Assembly: GCA_040217175.1 (NCBI GenBank)
Contig: JAVJNT010000001.1
Coordinates: 434,001 to 498,000, forward strand
Length of the DNA: 64,000 nucleotides
Reading direction: 5' to 3'
Source of the DNA: Phycisphaerales bacterium
Lineage (GTDB): Bacteria; Planctomycetota; Phycisphaerae; Phycisphaerales; UBA1924
Shown here: piece after piece, positions 40,860-48,873 of the stretch
How the letters are laid out: the number at the start of each line of letters is the position of its first letter
Numbering within the stretch: the stretch's first letter is position 1
Notes under the pieces: model-generated
Seen by the model: only the letters and a program-made list of their open reading frames with translations
Told to the model about the DNA's origin: nothing
Database searches by the model: none
Made by a program: the position numbers and the translations under genes

Positions 40860-43829
40860 ATGACCCCTCGGCCCATCCAACTCGCGATCATGGGCTTCGT
40901 GAGCCTCGTCGCGGCGTCGTTCGGTCAGATCCCCGAGGATGTCGCTGGCGAGTCCGTGGAAGCGGACAACTCGCCCTCGATCGGTCGCATCGTCCGCCAC
41001 TTCGACTTCGAGGAGCGCGGCTTCAACGCTCTGGACATCCCGCTGTATTGGATCCGGGCCCAGCACGACCCGGAGGTCCGGGACCGGCCGGGCTTCCCCA
41101 TTACGAACCTCGGTCGCCTCGATTACAAGGCGCCCACCACGAGCGGGTTCGGTGTGGTGCGGCTCGACACGACCGGAGGCAGCACCAGCCTCCGGCTCGA
41201 ACCCGGCGTGGCCACGACCTTTCCGTCGGTGAAGTACGCCGTCGGTGCAATGGTCCGGGTCGAAGGGCTCACGCATGCCCGCCCCCGGCTCGCGGCTCGG
41301 CTGCTTGACGAGGAAGGCCGGCCGATCGACGGCACGTCAGCGCAAGCGGTGGTCCATCCCGATGTCAACGGGTGGTCCGACGGGTTCGTGCCCGTGCTCA
41401 TCAAGCTTCCCTCGGCCCCCGCGCAGGCCGTTTCGCTGCAGATCGACCTCGAGCTCGTCCAGCCGCAGGAGTTCGCCCGTCAAGGCGAGCGGGCGTATGA
41501 GCTTTGGAGTGAGGACTACGCCGGCACGGTGTGGTTCGACGACGTCGTCATCGTGCAATTGCCGACCGCTTCGCTCGCGACGACGCGGCAGAGCAACACC
41601 TTCGTTGCCGATGAATCGCCCGAGCTGCTCGTCGCGGTGCGCGATCTGTCCGGTGACCCGATCGACCTCGAGCTTCGCGTACGCGACATCGACGGCGTCG
41701 TGGTTGCCGAGCGGAGCGACCAGTTCGGAGCAGGTGCGCGGGAGATCCGCTGGCGCCCCGATCTCGAGCGCCTGGGCTGGTACGAAGCCGAGTTGCTGTT
41801 GCGCGTTGGGTCGATCCCGATGCTCCGCCTCCGGGAACGATTCGTCTGGTTGCCCGGCGTCTCGGGCGCCCACCTCGCGCTACCGGTATCCGACGGGATC
41901 GCTCCAGATCGTGTCGCGCTGAGTGCGCTGAGCGATCGACGAAGGCTGGCCATGGTGGTCCCGCCCCACGACGACGAGCCGCTTACGAGTGCCGCGCGCG
42001 AGGCATTCGAGCGCAGCGGCTCGCGGACGCTGCTGGTCACGGTGCCGGTTTCGGGCTCTGGGGGGCCCGAGACCCAAGGGTGGAGCGAGCTTGCTCGAAC
42101 CTTCACATCGCTCCGGTCTCGGCTTGGTGCGCAGAGCACGGTCGTCCTCGATGTAGCGGCCCACGAGGACGACGAGGCAGTTGGTCGGTCGAGCAGGGGT
42201 GACCTCGCCCTGGCCGCGTTCGACGACGGTGCACTCTGGGACGACGTGCTCGTCCCGCTGATCGATCGCCTCGCCGAGGGCGTTACCCGCTGGCACGTCG
42301 GTCCGATTGGCAGCGATGCGCTGGCGGCGACGCCATCGAGCGCGAACACGCTCAAGCGGATCGGCGAGCGATTGCATCGACTGGCGCCCGATCCCATGAT
42401 GGGGGCCCCCTGGTGGGGCGAGTTCGACCCGGCAGCCGCGATGCTTCCCGATGGCCGATCGCAACGTCGTTCAGGGGGCACGATCGAGTGGTCACTGACC
42501 GTGCGCGCTCCGCAGGAAGCCAGCGGCGACTGGATCGAAGAAGCCACCGGAAAGATCGCAGCGTTGCTGGCATCGGGCTCAGCCAGCGAGGGCGTCCTCG
42601 TGCTCGAGCCTCTGGACGAATCGCTCTTTGGGCGTCACGCTGCCGTCGCGCGACTGGCAGAGCAGATGCTGGCGTTCTGGAGTGCGCTGCCGCAGCCCGA
42701 GTTTCCGCCGCTCGGAGCGACGCCGGCGTCGGAGTTACGGCTGGCGCTCACAGATGGCTTCCGGTGGAAGGCAGAGAACGAGCACGAGGATCCGGCGGGA
42801 ACCGGCGAGCACTACCACCCGATCGAGGCGAGCGCGCAGCTTGCCGCGTGGCGAGCCATCGGCGACCGACTCGTCGGCCGGCGACGTGTGCATCGATTCG
42901 AAACTGCAGACGGCGTCGAAGCAAGCGTTTATCACGCCGTCGTGCCAAGGACAGCGGGCAGCGGCGGGCTCCTCGTACTCCACCCGCCCTCGACGCAAGG
43001 GCATGACGGCCACACGCCCTCGGTCTTCGAGTTCTACTTAGGTGAAGAGCCCGTCCGCGTGTTCGATGTATTCGGCAACGAACACGTCGTCGAGGCGATC
43101 GAAGCGCACGACGCCGCATCCGACGTCCCTCGGCTCGTCCACCGCATCGAACTCGGCGACTGGCCCGTGTTCGTCGAGGGCGTCGACGTGGACCTGCTCC
43201 TGTTCATCGCTTCCCTTCGACTCGAGCCTGGTCGCCTGCCCGCCATCGACACCGAGCACCAGGCCGCGCTGGTCATGCGAAATCCGTGGCCGGGCGTGAC
43301 GAGCGTCCGCGTGCGAGTCGTTTCCCCCGGCGGCTTCGGTGGCCAGCCCGTTACGCAGCGATCGTGGGAGATCTCGCCGCGGCTGACGGAACTGCTGCTC
43401 GAGGGCGGCGTCGAGCGGCGCACTCCGATCAACATCCGGTTCCGTCGGAGCGAGCCCGCCGGTCGCAAGAACCTGGGTCTTGAGCTCGACATCCGAGGCG
43501 AGCAGGCGGCCCGCCGGGTCCGAGTCGACGTGCCCTTCGAGATCGGCCTCGAGTACCTGAGCGTGGTCGCTTCGGCAAGGCGGACGCCCGAAGGCCTGCT
43601 GGTGCAGGCCGAGGTCCGCAACCTGGGCGATCGGCCCATTACGCTCGAGGTCACCGCCATCGCCCAGGGCGCCCGACGCGAGCGGGCCATCATCGCGCGG
43701 CTGCCCGCGGGCGCGACGGCTCGGCGCGACATCCTGATTCGGGCCGCGAATGGCGTCGATCGGGTCCTGCTCGCGGTCGAAGATACCGACGTCGGCGGCC
43801 GGCTGAACTACGAGGTCGAGGTACCCTGA
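40860..43829 (+). CDS. large secreted protein of unknown function (989 residues)
   Basis: A 989-residue protein with a short leader (cleavage near AASFGQ). No family is recognised. The first 250 residues look beta-rich, with a jelly-roll feel (HFDFEERGFNALDIPLYWIRAQHD; GFGVVRLDTTGGSTSLRLEPG; YAGTVWFDDVVIVQLP), as in carbohydrate-binding modules ahead of glycosidases. Residues about 330-620 alternate strands and helices in a barrel-like way (LVVLDVAAHEDD-type strands, WHVGPIGSD), but I see no clear pair of catalytic acids. The last 250 residues are beta-sandwich again (VRVRVVSPGGFGG; VRNLGDRPITLEVTAIAQGA). A degenerate glycoside hydrolase-like surface protein is a guess. It starts 35 bp after the small membrane protein gene and may share its transcript. 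Confidence 0.8.
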   Translation: MTPRPIQLAIMGFVSLVAASFGQIPEDVAGESVEADNSPSIGRIVRHFDFEERGFNALDIPLYWIRAQHDPEVRDRPGFPITNLGRLDYKAPTTSGFGVVRLDTTGGSTSLRLEPGVATTFPSVKYAVGAMVRVEGLTHARPRLAARLLDEEGRPIDGTSAQAVVHPDVNGWSDGFVPVLIKLPSAPAQAVSLQIDLELVQPQEFARQGERAYELWSEDYAGTVWFDDVVIVQLPTASLATTRQSNTFVADESPELLVAVRDLSGDPIDLELRVRDIDGVVVAERSDQFGAGAREIRWRPDLERLGWYEAELLLRVGSIPMLRLRERFVWLPGVSGAHLALPVSDGIAPDRVALSALSDRRRLAMVVPPHDDEPLTSAAREAFERSGSRTLLVTVPVSGSGGPETQGWSELARTFTSLRSRLGAQSTVVLDVAAHEDDEAVGRSSRGDLALAAFDDGALWDDVLVPLIDRLAEGVTRWHVGPIGSDALAATPSSANTLKRIGERLHRLAPDPMMGAPWWGEFDPAAAMLPDGRSQRRSGGTIEWSLTVRAPQEASGDWIEEATGKIAALLASGSASEGVLVLEPLDESLFGRHAAVARLAEQMLAFWSALPQPEFPPLGATPASELRLALTDGFRWKAENEHEDPAGTGEHYHPIEASAQLAAWRAIGDRLVGRRRVHRFETADGVEASVYHAVVPRTAGSGGLLVLHPPSTQGHDGHTPSVFEFYLGEEPVRVFDVFGNEHVVEAIEAHDAASDVPRLVHRIELGDWPVFVEGVDVDLLLFIASLRLEPGRLPAIDTEHQAALVMRNPWPGVTSVRVRVVSPGGFGGQPVTQRSWEISPRLTELLLEGGVERRTPINIRFRRSEPAGRKNLGLELDIRGEQAARRVRVDVPFEIGLEYLSVVASARRTPEGLLVQAEVRNLGDRPITLEVTAIAQGARRERAIIARLPAGATARRDILIRAANGVDRVLLAVEDTDVGGRLNYEVEVP

Positions 43830-43847
43830 TCGACTTGGGTCGCTGGA

Positions 43848-44642
43848 TCAGGCCCGTCGGAGTAGCCAGATCGCGTACCCCGGTGCACCCTCCGCCAGTG
43901 GCTCCATCGACTCGCCCGTTTCGTCGGCGCAGCCAATGAGCTCGAAGCCAGATCGCGAGACGAGCGTGTCCCACTGCGTTCGGTCGTAGCTACGCAAGCC
44001 ATAGCCGCTGGGGATCACCTGCGTGCCGCTTGGACGGGTGACCTCGAGCACGTTGTGCACGAGTTCGAAGCGGTCTCGTCCGCCGCGCGGAGGTGTGTAC
44101 TGCACCACCTGCTTCACGCGGAGCGTGCCCCGTGCTCCTTCCCACACGTCCTCGCTTGGCTGCTCGACCCCGTAGACGCTCATGCTCAGGCCGACCGCGT
44201 AGACGCCACCAGGCCGCAGTGCCGCCCGTACACGCTCCAGGTGGGCGAGCATGGCCGCGTCGCTTTGGAGATGCCGGATCGAGTTGATCGGATTGAAGGC
44301 CAGCTCGAAGCGCCAGTCGGGCGCGAGCGTCTTGGCGTCGAAGCTCTCCATCGCTCCGACGCCGACGCGCCAGAGCGCCGAGTCGAAGCGCTCCAGCCCC
44401 TGGCGAGCATATTCAACCATCGCCTCGCTCTGGTCGAAGCCCGCGATGCGCACCCCGCGCGCCGCCGCGACGCGGAGGTACCGCCCGCTGCCACTCGCAG
44501 GCTCGAGCCACGGGCCGGTCGGGTCCAGCTCCAAGCGGTCACCGAGGCGTTGCAGCCCGGTCACCTCGGCGGCAGTGCCGGCGCCGTGCAGCACGTCGTA
44601 GAGCACCGGCTCGTCGTAGAATCCCCGCGCGACGTTCGCCAT
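43848..44642 (-). CDS. class I SAM-dependent methyltransferase
   Basis: A 264-residue cytosolic protein. SAM-binding signs are GPWLEPASGSGRYLRVAAARGVRIAGFDQSEAMVEYARQGL (motif I with an acidic end of strand 2) and ALWRVGVGAMESFDAKTL, then ELAFNPINSIRHLQSDAAMLAHLERVRAALRPGGVYAVGLSM as post-motifs. The substrate is unknown. It is convergent with the 989-residue protein gene (18 bp apart) and divergent from the secreted protein gene at 44674 (31 bp apart). Confidence 0.85.
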   Translation of the reverse strand: MANVARGFYDEPVLYDVLHGAGTAAEVTGLQRLGDRLELDPTGPWLEPASGSGRYLRVAAARGVRIAGFDQSEAMVEYARQGLERFDSALWRVGVGAMESFDAKTLAPDWRFELAFNPINSIRHLQSDAAMLAHLERVRAALRPGGVYAVGLSMSVYGVEQPSEDVWEGARGTLRVKQVVQYTPPRGGRDRFELVHNVLEVTRPSGTQVIPSGYGLRSYDRTQWDTLVSRSGFELIGCADETGESMEPLAEGAPGYAIWLLRRA

Positions 44643-44673
44643 CGAGCCAGACTAGCACCACGGAGGAACTCGA

Positions 44674-45723
44674 ATGATCGCACGCGTCTGGGGATTGCTT
44701 GCCGGGAGCCTGTTCTTGTTGCTCAGCGCCACGACCCTCGGGCAGGAGTCGACCGAGCCCGTGCACCTGTTCGACGCGTTCGGGGCCGAGGTCCTGATCG
44801 ACGCCTCGGGCGAGGTGTTTTTCGAGGGGCAGCGTCTCGCGGTCGAAGGCCAGCCCGTTCGGCGGGCGGTGGGTGCGGTTGAACTCGGCGGGCATCTGCT
44901 GGTTGCCATCCGCGACGGCGCGATCCTCGTGTTCGAGCCCTCGGGTACGGACGATCTGCCACGGCTGGTTCAAGTGCTCGACGGGCTCGGCCGCGAGCTG
45001 CGGGCCATCGAGGTCGACGGGCGACTCGGTCGCGCGATCCTGCTCGCCGCGGGCACGACCGAACTCTTCGGCGTACACGTCCACGACGAAGAGGTCTGGC
45101 GTGAGGACGATCCGACGCGCCGCGCCTTCGTCGACCACGCGCGATTCCTCGAGGTGCTCCGCGACGATGAGGGAGGCGAGACCTCGGCGGCGGATGCACG
45201 CACGTTTGCCATCGGCCCGCGGTCGATCCTGCTGGCTACGGACCGTGGCCTGCTTGAGCTCCTGCACCTCAACCGCAGCTACGCCGTCCTCGCTCGCGCA
45301 TCGCTGCCTGAGGGCGTTGCACGCATCGAGTCCCTCGCATTCGCACCCGATGCCGGCAACCAAGACAGCGTTGATCCGCGCAACGCGACGGGCCGTTGGC
45401 TCTTGGCAGGCTTGAGCAGCGAGGCCGAGTGCGTGCTCAAGTGGGCCGAGCACCCCGCCGGCCCGTGGCAAGATCTCGGCGTGGCAACGCTTGATGCCGC
45501 GCTCGCGGGTGAAAGCGAGCCCATTGCGTGGTTGCCCGGTGGATTCACGGTGGCGGAAGGAGTCGCGACGCTCTGCATCAGGGGCGAACGCGGCGCTGCC
45601 GTGAGCTGGGATGCTGGGGCGACCTCTCTCAACGACAAGGCGCTGACCATCCGCTGGCTTGATGACAAGGATGCAGATGATTCCAAGGCCGACAAGGCGG
45701 AAGCCGTCGATGCCAGCCGATAG
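44674..45723 (+). CDS. hypothetical secreted protein, possibly a beta-propeller
   Basis: A 349-residue protein with a strong ribosome site (GGAGGAA) and a signal peptide (MIARVWGLLAGSLFLLLSATTLGQ). The mature part shows repeated beta strand pairs with acidic turns (GAVELGGHLLVAIRDGAILVFEPSG; AIEVDGRLGRAILLAAGTTELFGVHVHD; AIGPRSILLATDRGLLELL), which suggests propeller-type blades, but I cannot assign a family. The C-terminus is rich in Lys, Asp and Ala (DDKDADDSKADKAEAVDA) and likely disordered. A 43-residue membrane peptide gene follows after 43 bp. Confidence 0.7.
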   Translation: MIARVWGLLAGSLFLLLSATTLGQESTEPVHLFDAFGAEVLIDASGEVFFEGQRLAVEGQPVRRAVGAVELGGHLLVAIRDGAILVFEPSGTDDLPRLVQVLDGLGRELRAIEVDGRLGRAILLAAGTTELFGVHVHDEEVWREDDPTRRAFVDHARFLEVLRDDEGGETSAADARTFAIGPRSILLATDRGLLELLHLNRSYAVLARASLPEGVARIESLAFAPDAGNQDSVDPRNATGRWLLAGLSSEAECVLKWAEHPAGPWQDLGVATLDAALAGESEPIAWLPGGFTVAEGVATLCIRGERGAAVSWDAGATSLNDKALTIRWLDDKDADDSKADKAEAVDASR

Positions 45724-45766
45724 CGACCGGCTGATCGAAGACGACATGATTTGAGCCGGACCCACG

Positions 45767-45898
45767 ATGACCCGCAAGGGAAACAATCCGAAAGACAAGA
45801 CCGGGTGCGCCGGCTGCGTCTCGTCGATCTTGCTGGCCACGTTCGCCATCGGCGTGGGGACGGTGATCGTGTTCTTGATCTCGGTGGTCGTGTTCTAG
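45767..45898 (+). CDS. 43-residue single-pass membrane peptide
   Basis: Translated by me from ATG 45767 to TAG 45898. A basic N-terminus (TRKGNNPKDKTGCAGC) carries a CxxC pair, followed by one hydrophobic helix (SSILLATFAIGVGTVIVFLISVVVF) that reaches the C-terminus. Topology with basic residues inside would place the C-terminus outside. No ideal ribosome site is seen. No family is recognised. The next small frame begins 10 bp downstream. Confidence 0.6.
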   Translation: MTRKGNNPKDKTGCAGCVSSILLATFAIGVGTVIVFLISVVVF

Positions 45899-45907
45899 GG
45901 TGACGCT

Positions 45908-46105
45908 ATGGGACGGATTCCGATCAAGGGCTGGCTGCTGCTCATGCTTGGGGCATCAAGGGCGCCGCTGTCTGCCGAAGAGGCACGTGCCATGCGGAAG
46001 TCCAAGACCCCCACAGATGCCGTCGAGAAGAAGACCGTGGTCGTGCCGCCGCCGCGACCAAAAGAGGGCGACGTGACTGGTCCCTCCGAGCAAGACGCCC
46101 GGTAG
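45908..46105 (+). CDS. small hypothetical protein (65 residues)
   Basis: ATG 45908 opens a 65-residue frame with a short hydrophobic start (IKGWLLLMLGASRAPLSA) followed by a Lys/Glu/Pro-rich, probably disordered tail (VEKKTVVVPPPRPKEGD). It lies directly after the 43-residue membrane peptide. There is no convincing ribosome site, so it could be non-coding; position and codon use make it plausible. Confidence 0.4.
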   Translation: MGRIPIKGWLLLMLGASRAPLSAEEARAMRKSKTPTDAVEKKTVVVPPPRPKEGDVTGPSEQDAR

Positions 46106-46475
46106 CCGCGAGGACGGTTGGTCCGGCGATCAGATTGTCGGCATGCCCCCGAAACCCCGGCCCGCTCCCGAACGTACCGAAGGGAAGCCGGGCCGGCCGG
46201 AGCCTCCAGCAACTGGGGGCCAATGACCCCACCGGGCCCAAACACTGCCACGCCGGAGCATGACAATCCGGGTCGGCACCAATAGACTTGAGGCCCAGCG
46301 GGGACCGGGCGTCCGGACCCCCATGCGGCTTGCCATGCCGGCAGGCCGCCCGACAGAACCCGATTCTTGATCTCCGGCCGTACGTCGGCCGGCAAGGCGA
46401 CTCCGTCCGGAGCGCGACGAGAGAGCCCTTTCGACCAACCAGTCCGAACCAGTTACAGAGAAGGAACCCACTTCC
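46106..46475 (+). other. 370-bp region upstream of the DUF3467 gene
   Basis: No gene is supported. The region can fold: CGGCCCG and CGGGCCG pair around CTCCCGAACGTACCGAAGGGAAGC near 46155-46195, with an inner CCC/GGG pair, so a structured leader or small RNA is possible. I checked for SRP RNA and RNase P RNA motifs (it has ACAGAACCCG near 46362) but the other conserved parts are missing. The ribosome site AGAAGGAA lies at its end. Confidence 0.35.
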
Positions 46476-46814
46476 ATGGCCGAGAACCCCCAGCAGCAGC
46501 AGGTCCAGCTCCGCATCGACGAGAGCAAGATGCAGACCACCTATGCCAACACGATCCGCAGCAGCACGACCAACGACGAGGTCGTGCTCGACTTCGGCAT
46601 GAACCTGCCCATGCAGGGCAATGACGGCAAGCCCGTGCTCAACTTCAGCGTCGGCAGCCGCATCGTGACCAACTGGGCCGGCGCCAAGCGCCTGGCGATC
46701 TCGATGGGCCAGATGGTCCGCCAGTACGAGGAGCGAAATGGCGAGATCCAGATCAACCGCGGCCAGCCCCAGCCCGGCGCCGAGGGCGGCGATGGCCCGC
46801 GCCTGAGCGAGTAA
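46476..46814 (+). CDS. DUF3467 family protein
   Basis: A 112-residue protein with the ribosome site AGAAGGAA. It matches the DUF3467 pattern: VQLRIDESKMQTTYANTIRSSTTNDEVVLDFG, then LNFSVGSRIVTNWAGAKRLAISMGQMVRQYEERNGEIQI. The C-terminus is Gln/Pro/Gly-rich. DUF3467 proteins are small cytosolic proteins of unknown function found next to many planctomycete genes. Here it stands 70 bp upstream of the GAF-HlyD gene, separated by two hairpins, so it may be the first gene of, or just a neighbour to, the export cluster. Confidence 0.88.
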   Translation: MAENPQQQQVQLRIDESKMQTTYANTIRSSTTNDEVVLDFGMNLPMQGNDGKPVLNFSVGSRIVTNWAGAKRLAISMGQMVRQYEERNGEIQINRGQPQPGAEGGDGPRLSE

Positions 46815-46820
46815 CCCAGC

Positions 46821-46862
46821 CGGGGCGCACGCCGCGCCCCGCACGGAGGGCACGAGCCCTCC
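46821..46862 (+). terminator. two consecutive hairpins between DUF3467 and the export cluster
   Basis: First stem CGGGGCGC (46821-46828) / GCGCCCCG (46834-46841); second stem GGAGGGC (46845-46851) / GCCCTCC (46856-46862). No U-tract follows. They could terminate or attenuate transcription after DUF3467; the next start codon is only 22 bp beyond. Confidence 0.45.
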
Positions 46863-46884
46863 TCCCCGGAGGCCCGGCGACCGC

Positions 46885-48864
46885 ATGAGCGCCTCGACGT
46901 CCGCATCATCCAACCCGTCGCTTCCCGGCAGGTCCTCGCCCGGTGGTTCACCCGCCGAGCGGGTCGCGGCTCCGGGTGCGCCCAGTGCGCACGAAGCCCT
47001 GAGCGACTACCTCGATCGGCTGCTCGGACAGCTCTGCGCGCTCTCGCGCGCCCAGGCGGGGTTGGCGTTCATCAAGCCTGGGCAGCAGCGGGCCGGCGGG
47101 CTCGCAGCGATGCACGTGCCGGGCGGCGAGCGATTGGCCGAGCAACTCAAGAATGATGCGCAGCTCCTCGCGCGGCTCTCGAAGCTCGCCGATCGAGCGG
47201 CCGAACTCGCACAGTCGCAAGCCCGTTCGCAGGTGCAGCCTGAAGCGTTGGCCGAGAGCGTGACCGTCGGCGGTGGAGCGCTCTACCACGCCCAGGCTAC
47301 GCACCGAGCGACCGCCGTGCCGCTCGTGGCACTTGGCCACGCCGAGGGCGCGTGCGTCGTGCTCACTCCGATGGGCGAGCAGAGCAATGGTCTCGCCGAT
47401 GGCGCATTGGTCGCGGCCGCGGGCGGATTCGAGGGGTTCCTCTGGAGCCAGCGCGCGATGGCCGAGGCCGAACGCACGGCCCGCCTGCGCGAGACGCTTG
47501 AGATGCTGGACGCCGCCCAGCGCGGTGCCTCGGCCAGGAGCATGGCGAGCCTCTTCTGCGACGAGCTCCGCCGGCGGTTCGGCTGCTCGCGCGTCTCGGT
47601 CGGGTTGGTGCAGGGCCACGACATCAAGGCCGTCGCCATCAGCGGAGCCGACACCATCGACCGGCGCAATCCGGCGGTCGAGGCGCTCGAGGCCGCGATG
47701 GACGAGTGCGCTGATCAGGACATCGAGGTGATGTTCCCTCAGAGCGACGAGCTGGCCCCCGCCGAGCGCCGCGTCGTACGCGCTCATGGCGAGCTCTCTC
47801 GGAGCTTCGGCCCTTCGAGCGTCGTAAGCCTGCCGCTGCGCGTGGATGGCGACCTAGTCGGCGTCGCCGTGCTGGAGCGCGACGCCGACGACCCGTTCCC
47901 GCCCGGCTCGCTCGGCTTGCTCCGCCTCGTCGCCGAATTTATCGGGCCCGCGGTGTGGACGAGGCGCCTGGCCGACCGAGGCATCCTGGCGGTCTCGCGA
48001 GATCGCGTGCGCGACCTGGGCTCGGCGATCGTCGGCCCGCGGCACACGCTGCTGAAGCTGGTCGGCGTGCTGGCGATCCTCGTCTTCGTCGTACTCGCGG
48101 CGCTTCCGATCCCCGACGTCGTGGGCGCTGAAGCCGAGACCAAGGCTTCCGTGCAACGGGCCCTGACGCCGCCGTACCAGGGCTTCCTCGCCTGGGTGGG
48201 CGTGAAGCCGGGCGACGAGGTCGTCGCCGGCCAGCTCTTGGCGCGAATGGACACGACCGAGCGCGAGGCGCAGCTCACCCAGCTCGACGCCCAGTATGCG
48301 GCGCTCCGCACGAACCGCGAGAACGAGCTCTCTCGCGGCCGCATGGAGGAAGCCCAGGTCTTGACCGAGCGGCTGCGCGAGATCGACGCCCAACTGGGCC
48401 TGCTCCGCCACCAGATCGACAAGGCACGGATCGTCGCCCCCATCGACGGCCGCGTCGCCGGCTCGGACCTCGAACCCTGGCTCGACGCCCCGATCGCTCC
48501 CGATACGCCTCTGCTGCGGATCGTGGGCGACCAGAACGTCGTCGTGCTCCGCGTGCCCGAGCGCGACATCGCCGCGGCGCAGCGCCGGCTCGGCGACGAC
48601 GCCGAGCTGCTCGACGGGACGTTCGCGGCCCGCGCCCGCCCGGAGCAGCGCCTGCCGATGCGGCTGGTCCGCGTCAATCCGCAGGCCGAGCCGGTCAGCG
48701 GCGGCAACGTCTACCTGGTCGAGGCCGAGATCGACGGCCAGGCGCCGGCGTGGCTCAAGCCGGGCATGACTGGCCGCGCCCGCATCCGCGACGGCTGGAC
48801 CACGCCGCTGGCGCGCCTCGTGCGGCCGCTGGTCGACCGGGCCCAGATGGCCTGGTGGTGGTAG
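46885..48864 (+). CDS. GAF-domain HlyD-type membrane adaptor (first gene of a SecA-linked export cluster)
   Basis: A 659-residue protein. The cytosolic N-terminal half (about 30-360) contains a GAF domain near 222-355 (RGASARSMASLFCDELRRRFGCSRVSVGLVQGHDIKAVAISG; SVVSLPLRVDGDLVGVAVLERD), and a preceding region (35-215) may be a second, diverged GAF domain. One membrane helix lies at about 390-412 (KLVGVLAILVFVVLAALPI). Beyond it, about 415-600 is a HlyD/biotinyl-lipoyl module (ALTPPYQGFLAWVGVKPGDEVVAGQLLARMDTTERE, a short helical hairpin, VAPIDGRVAGSDLEPW). It looks like an inner membrane adaptor that can sense a ligand inside and touch a partner outside. The M50-HlyD gene follows after 9 bp. 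Confidence 0.88.
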   Translation: MSASTSASSNPSLPGRSSPGGSPAERVAAPGAPSAHEALSDYLDRLLGQLCALSRAQAGLAFIKPGQQRAGGLAAMHVPGGERLAEQLKNDAQLLARLSKLADRAAELAQSQARSQVQPEALAESVTVGGGALYHAQATHRATAVPLVALGHAEGACVVLTPMGEQSNGLADGALVAAAGGFEGFLWSQRAMAEAERTARLRETLEMLDAAQRGASARSMASLFCDELRRRFGCSRVSVGLVQGHDIKAVAISGADTIDRRNPAVEALEAAMDECADQDIEVMFPQSDELAPAERRVVRAHGELSRSFGPSSVVSLPLRVDGDLVGVAVLERDADDPFPPGSLGLLRLVAEFIGPAVWTRRLADRGILAVSRDRVRDLGSAIVGPRHTLLKLVGVLAILVFVVLAALPIPDVVGAEAETKASVQRALTPPYQGFLAWVGVKPGDEVVAGQLLARMDTTEREAQLTQLDAQYAALRTNRENELSRGRMEEAQVLTERLREIDAQLGLLRHQIDKARIVAPIDGRVAGSDLEPWLDAPIAPDTPLLRIVGDQNVVVLRVPERDIAAAQRRLGDDAELLDGTFAARARPEQRLPMRLVRVNPQAEPVSGGNVYLVEAEIDGQAPAWLKPGMTGRARIRDGWTTPLARLVRPLVDRAQMAWWW

Positions 48865-48873
48865 GAGCGCAGC

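Noticed and set aside
44539-45849. 436-residue minus-strand frame and similar long shadows at 50739-52682 and 51539-53326
   Set aside because: All overlap genes with clear leaders or motifs on the other strand or frame and lack recognisable domains.
46340-46400. Possible RNase P RNA end (ACAGAACCCG)
   Set aside because: The matching 5' conserved block GAGGAAAGTCC and other core elements are not found in the preceding 300 bp.
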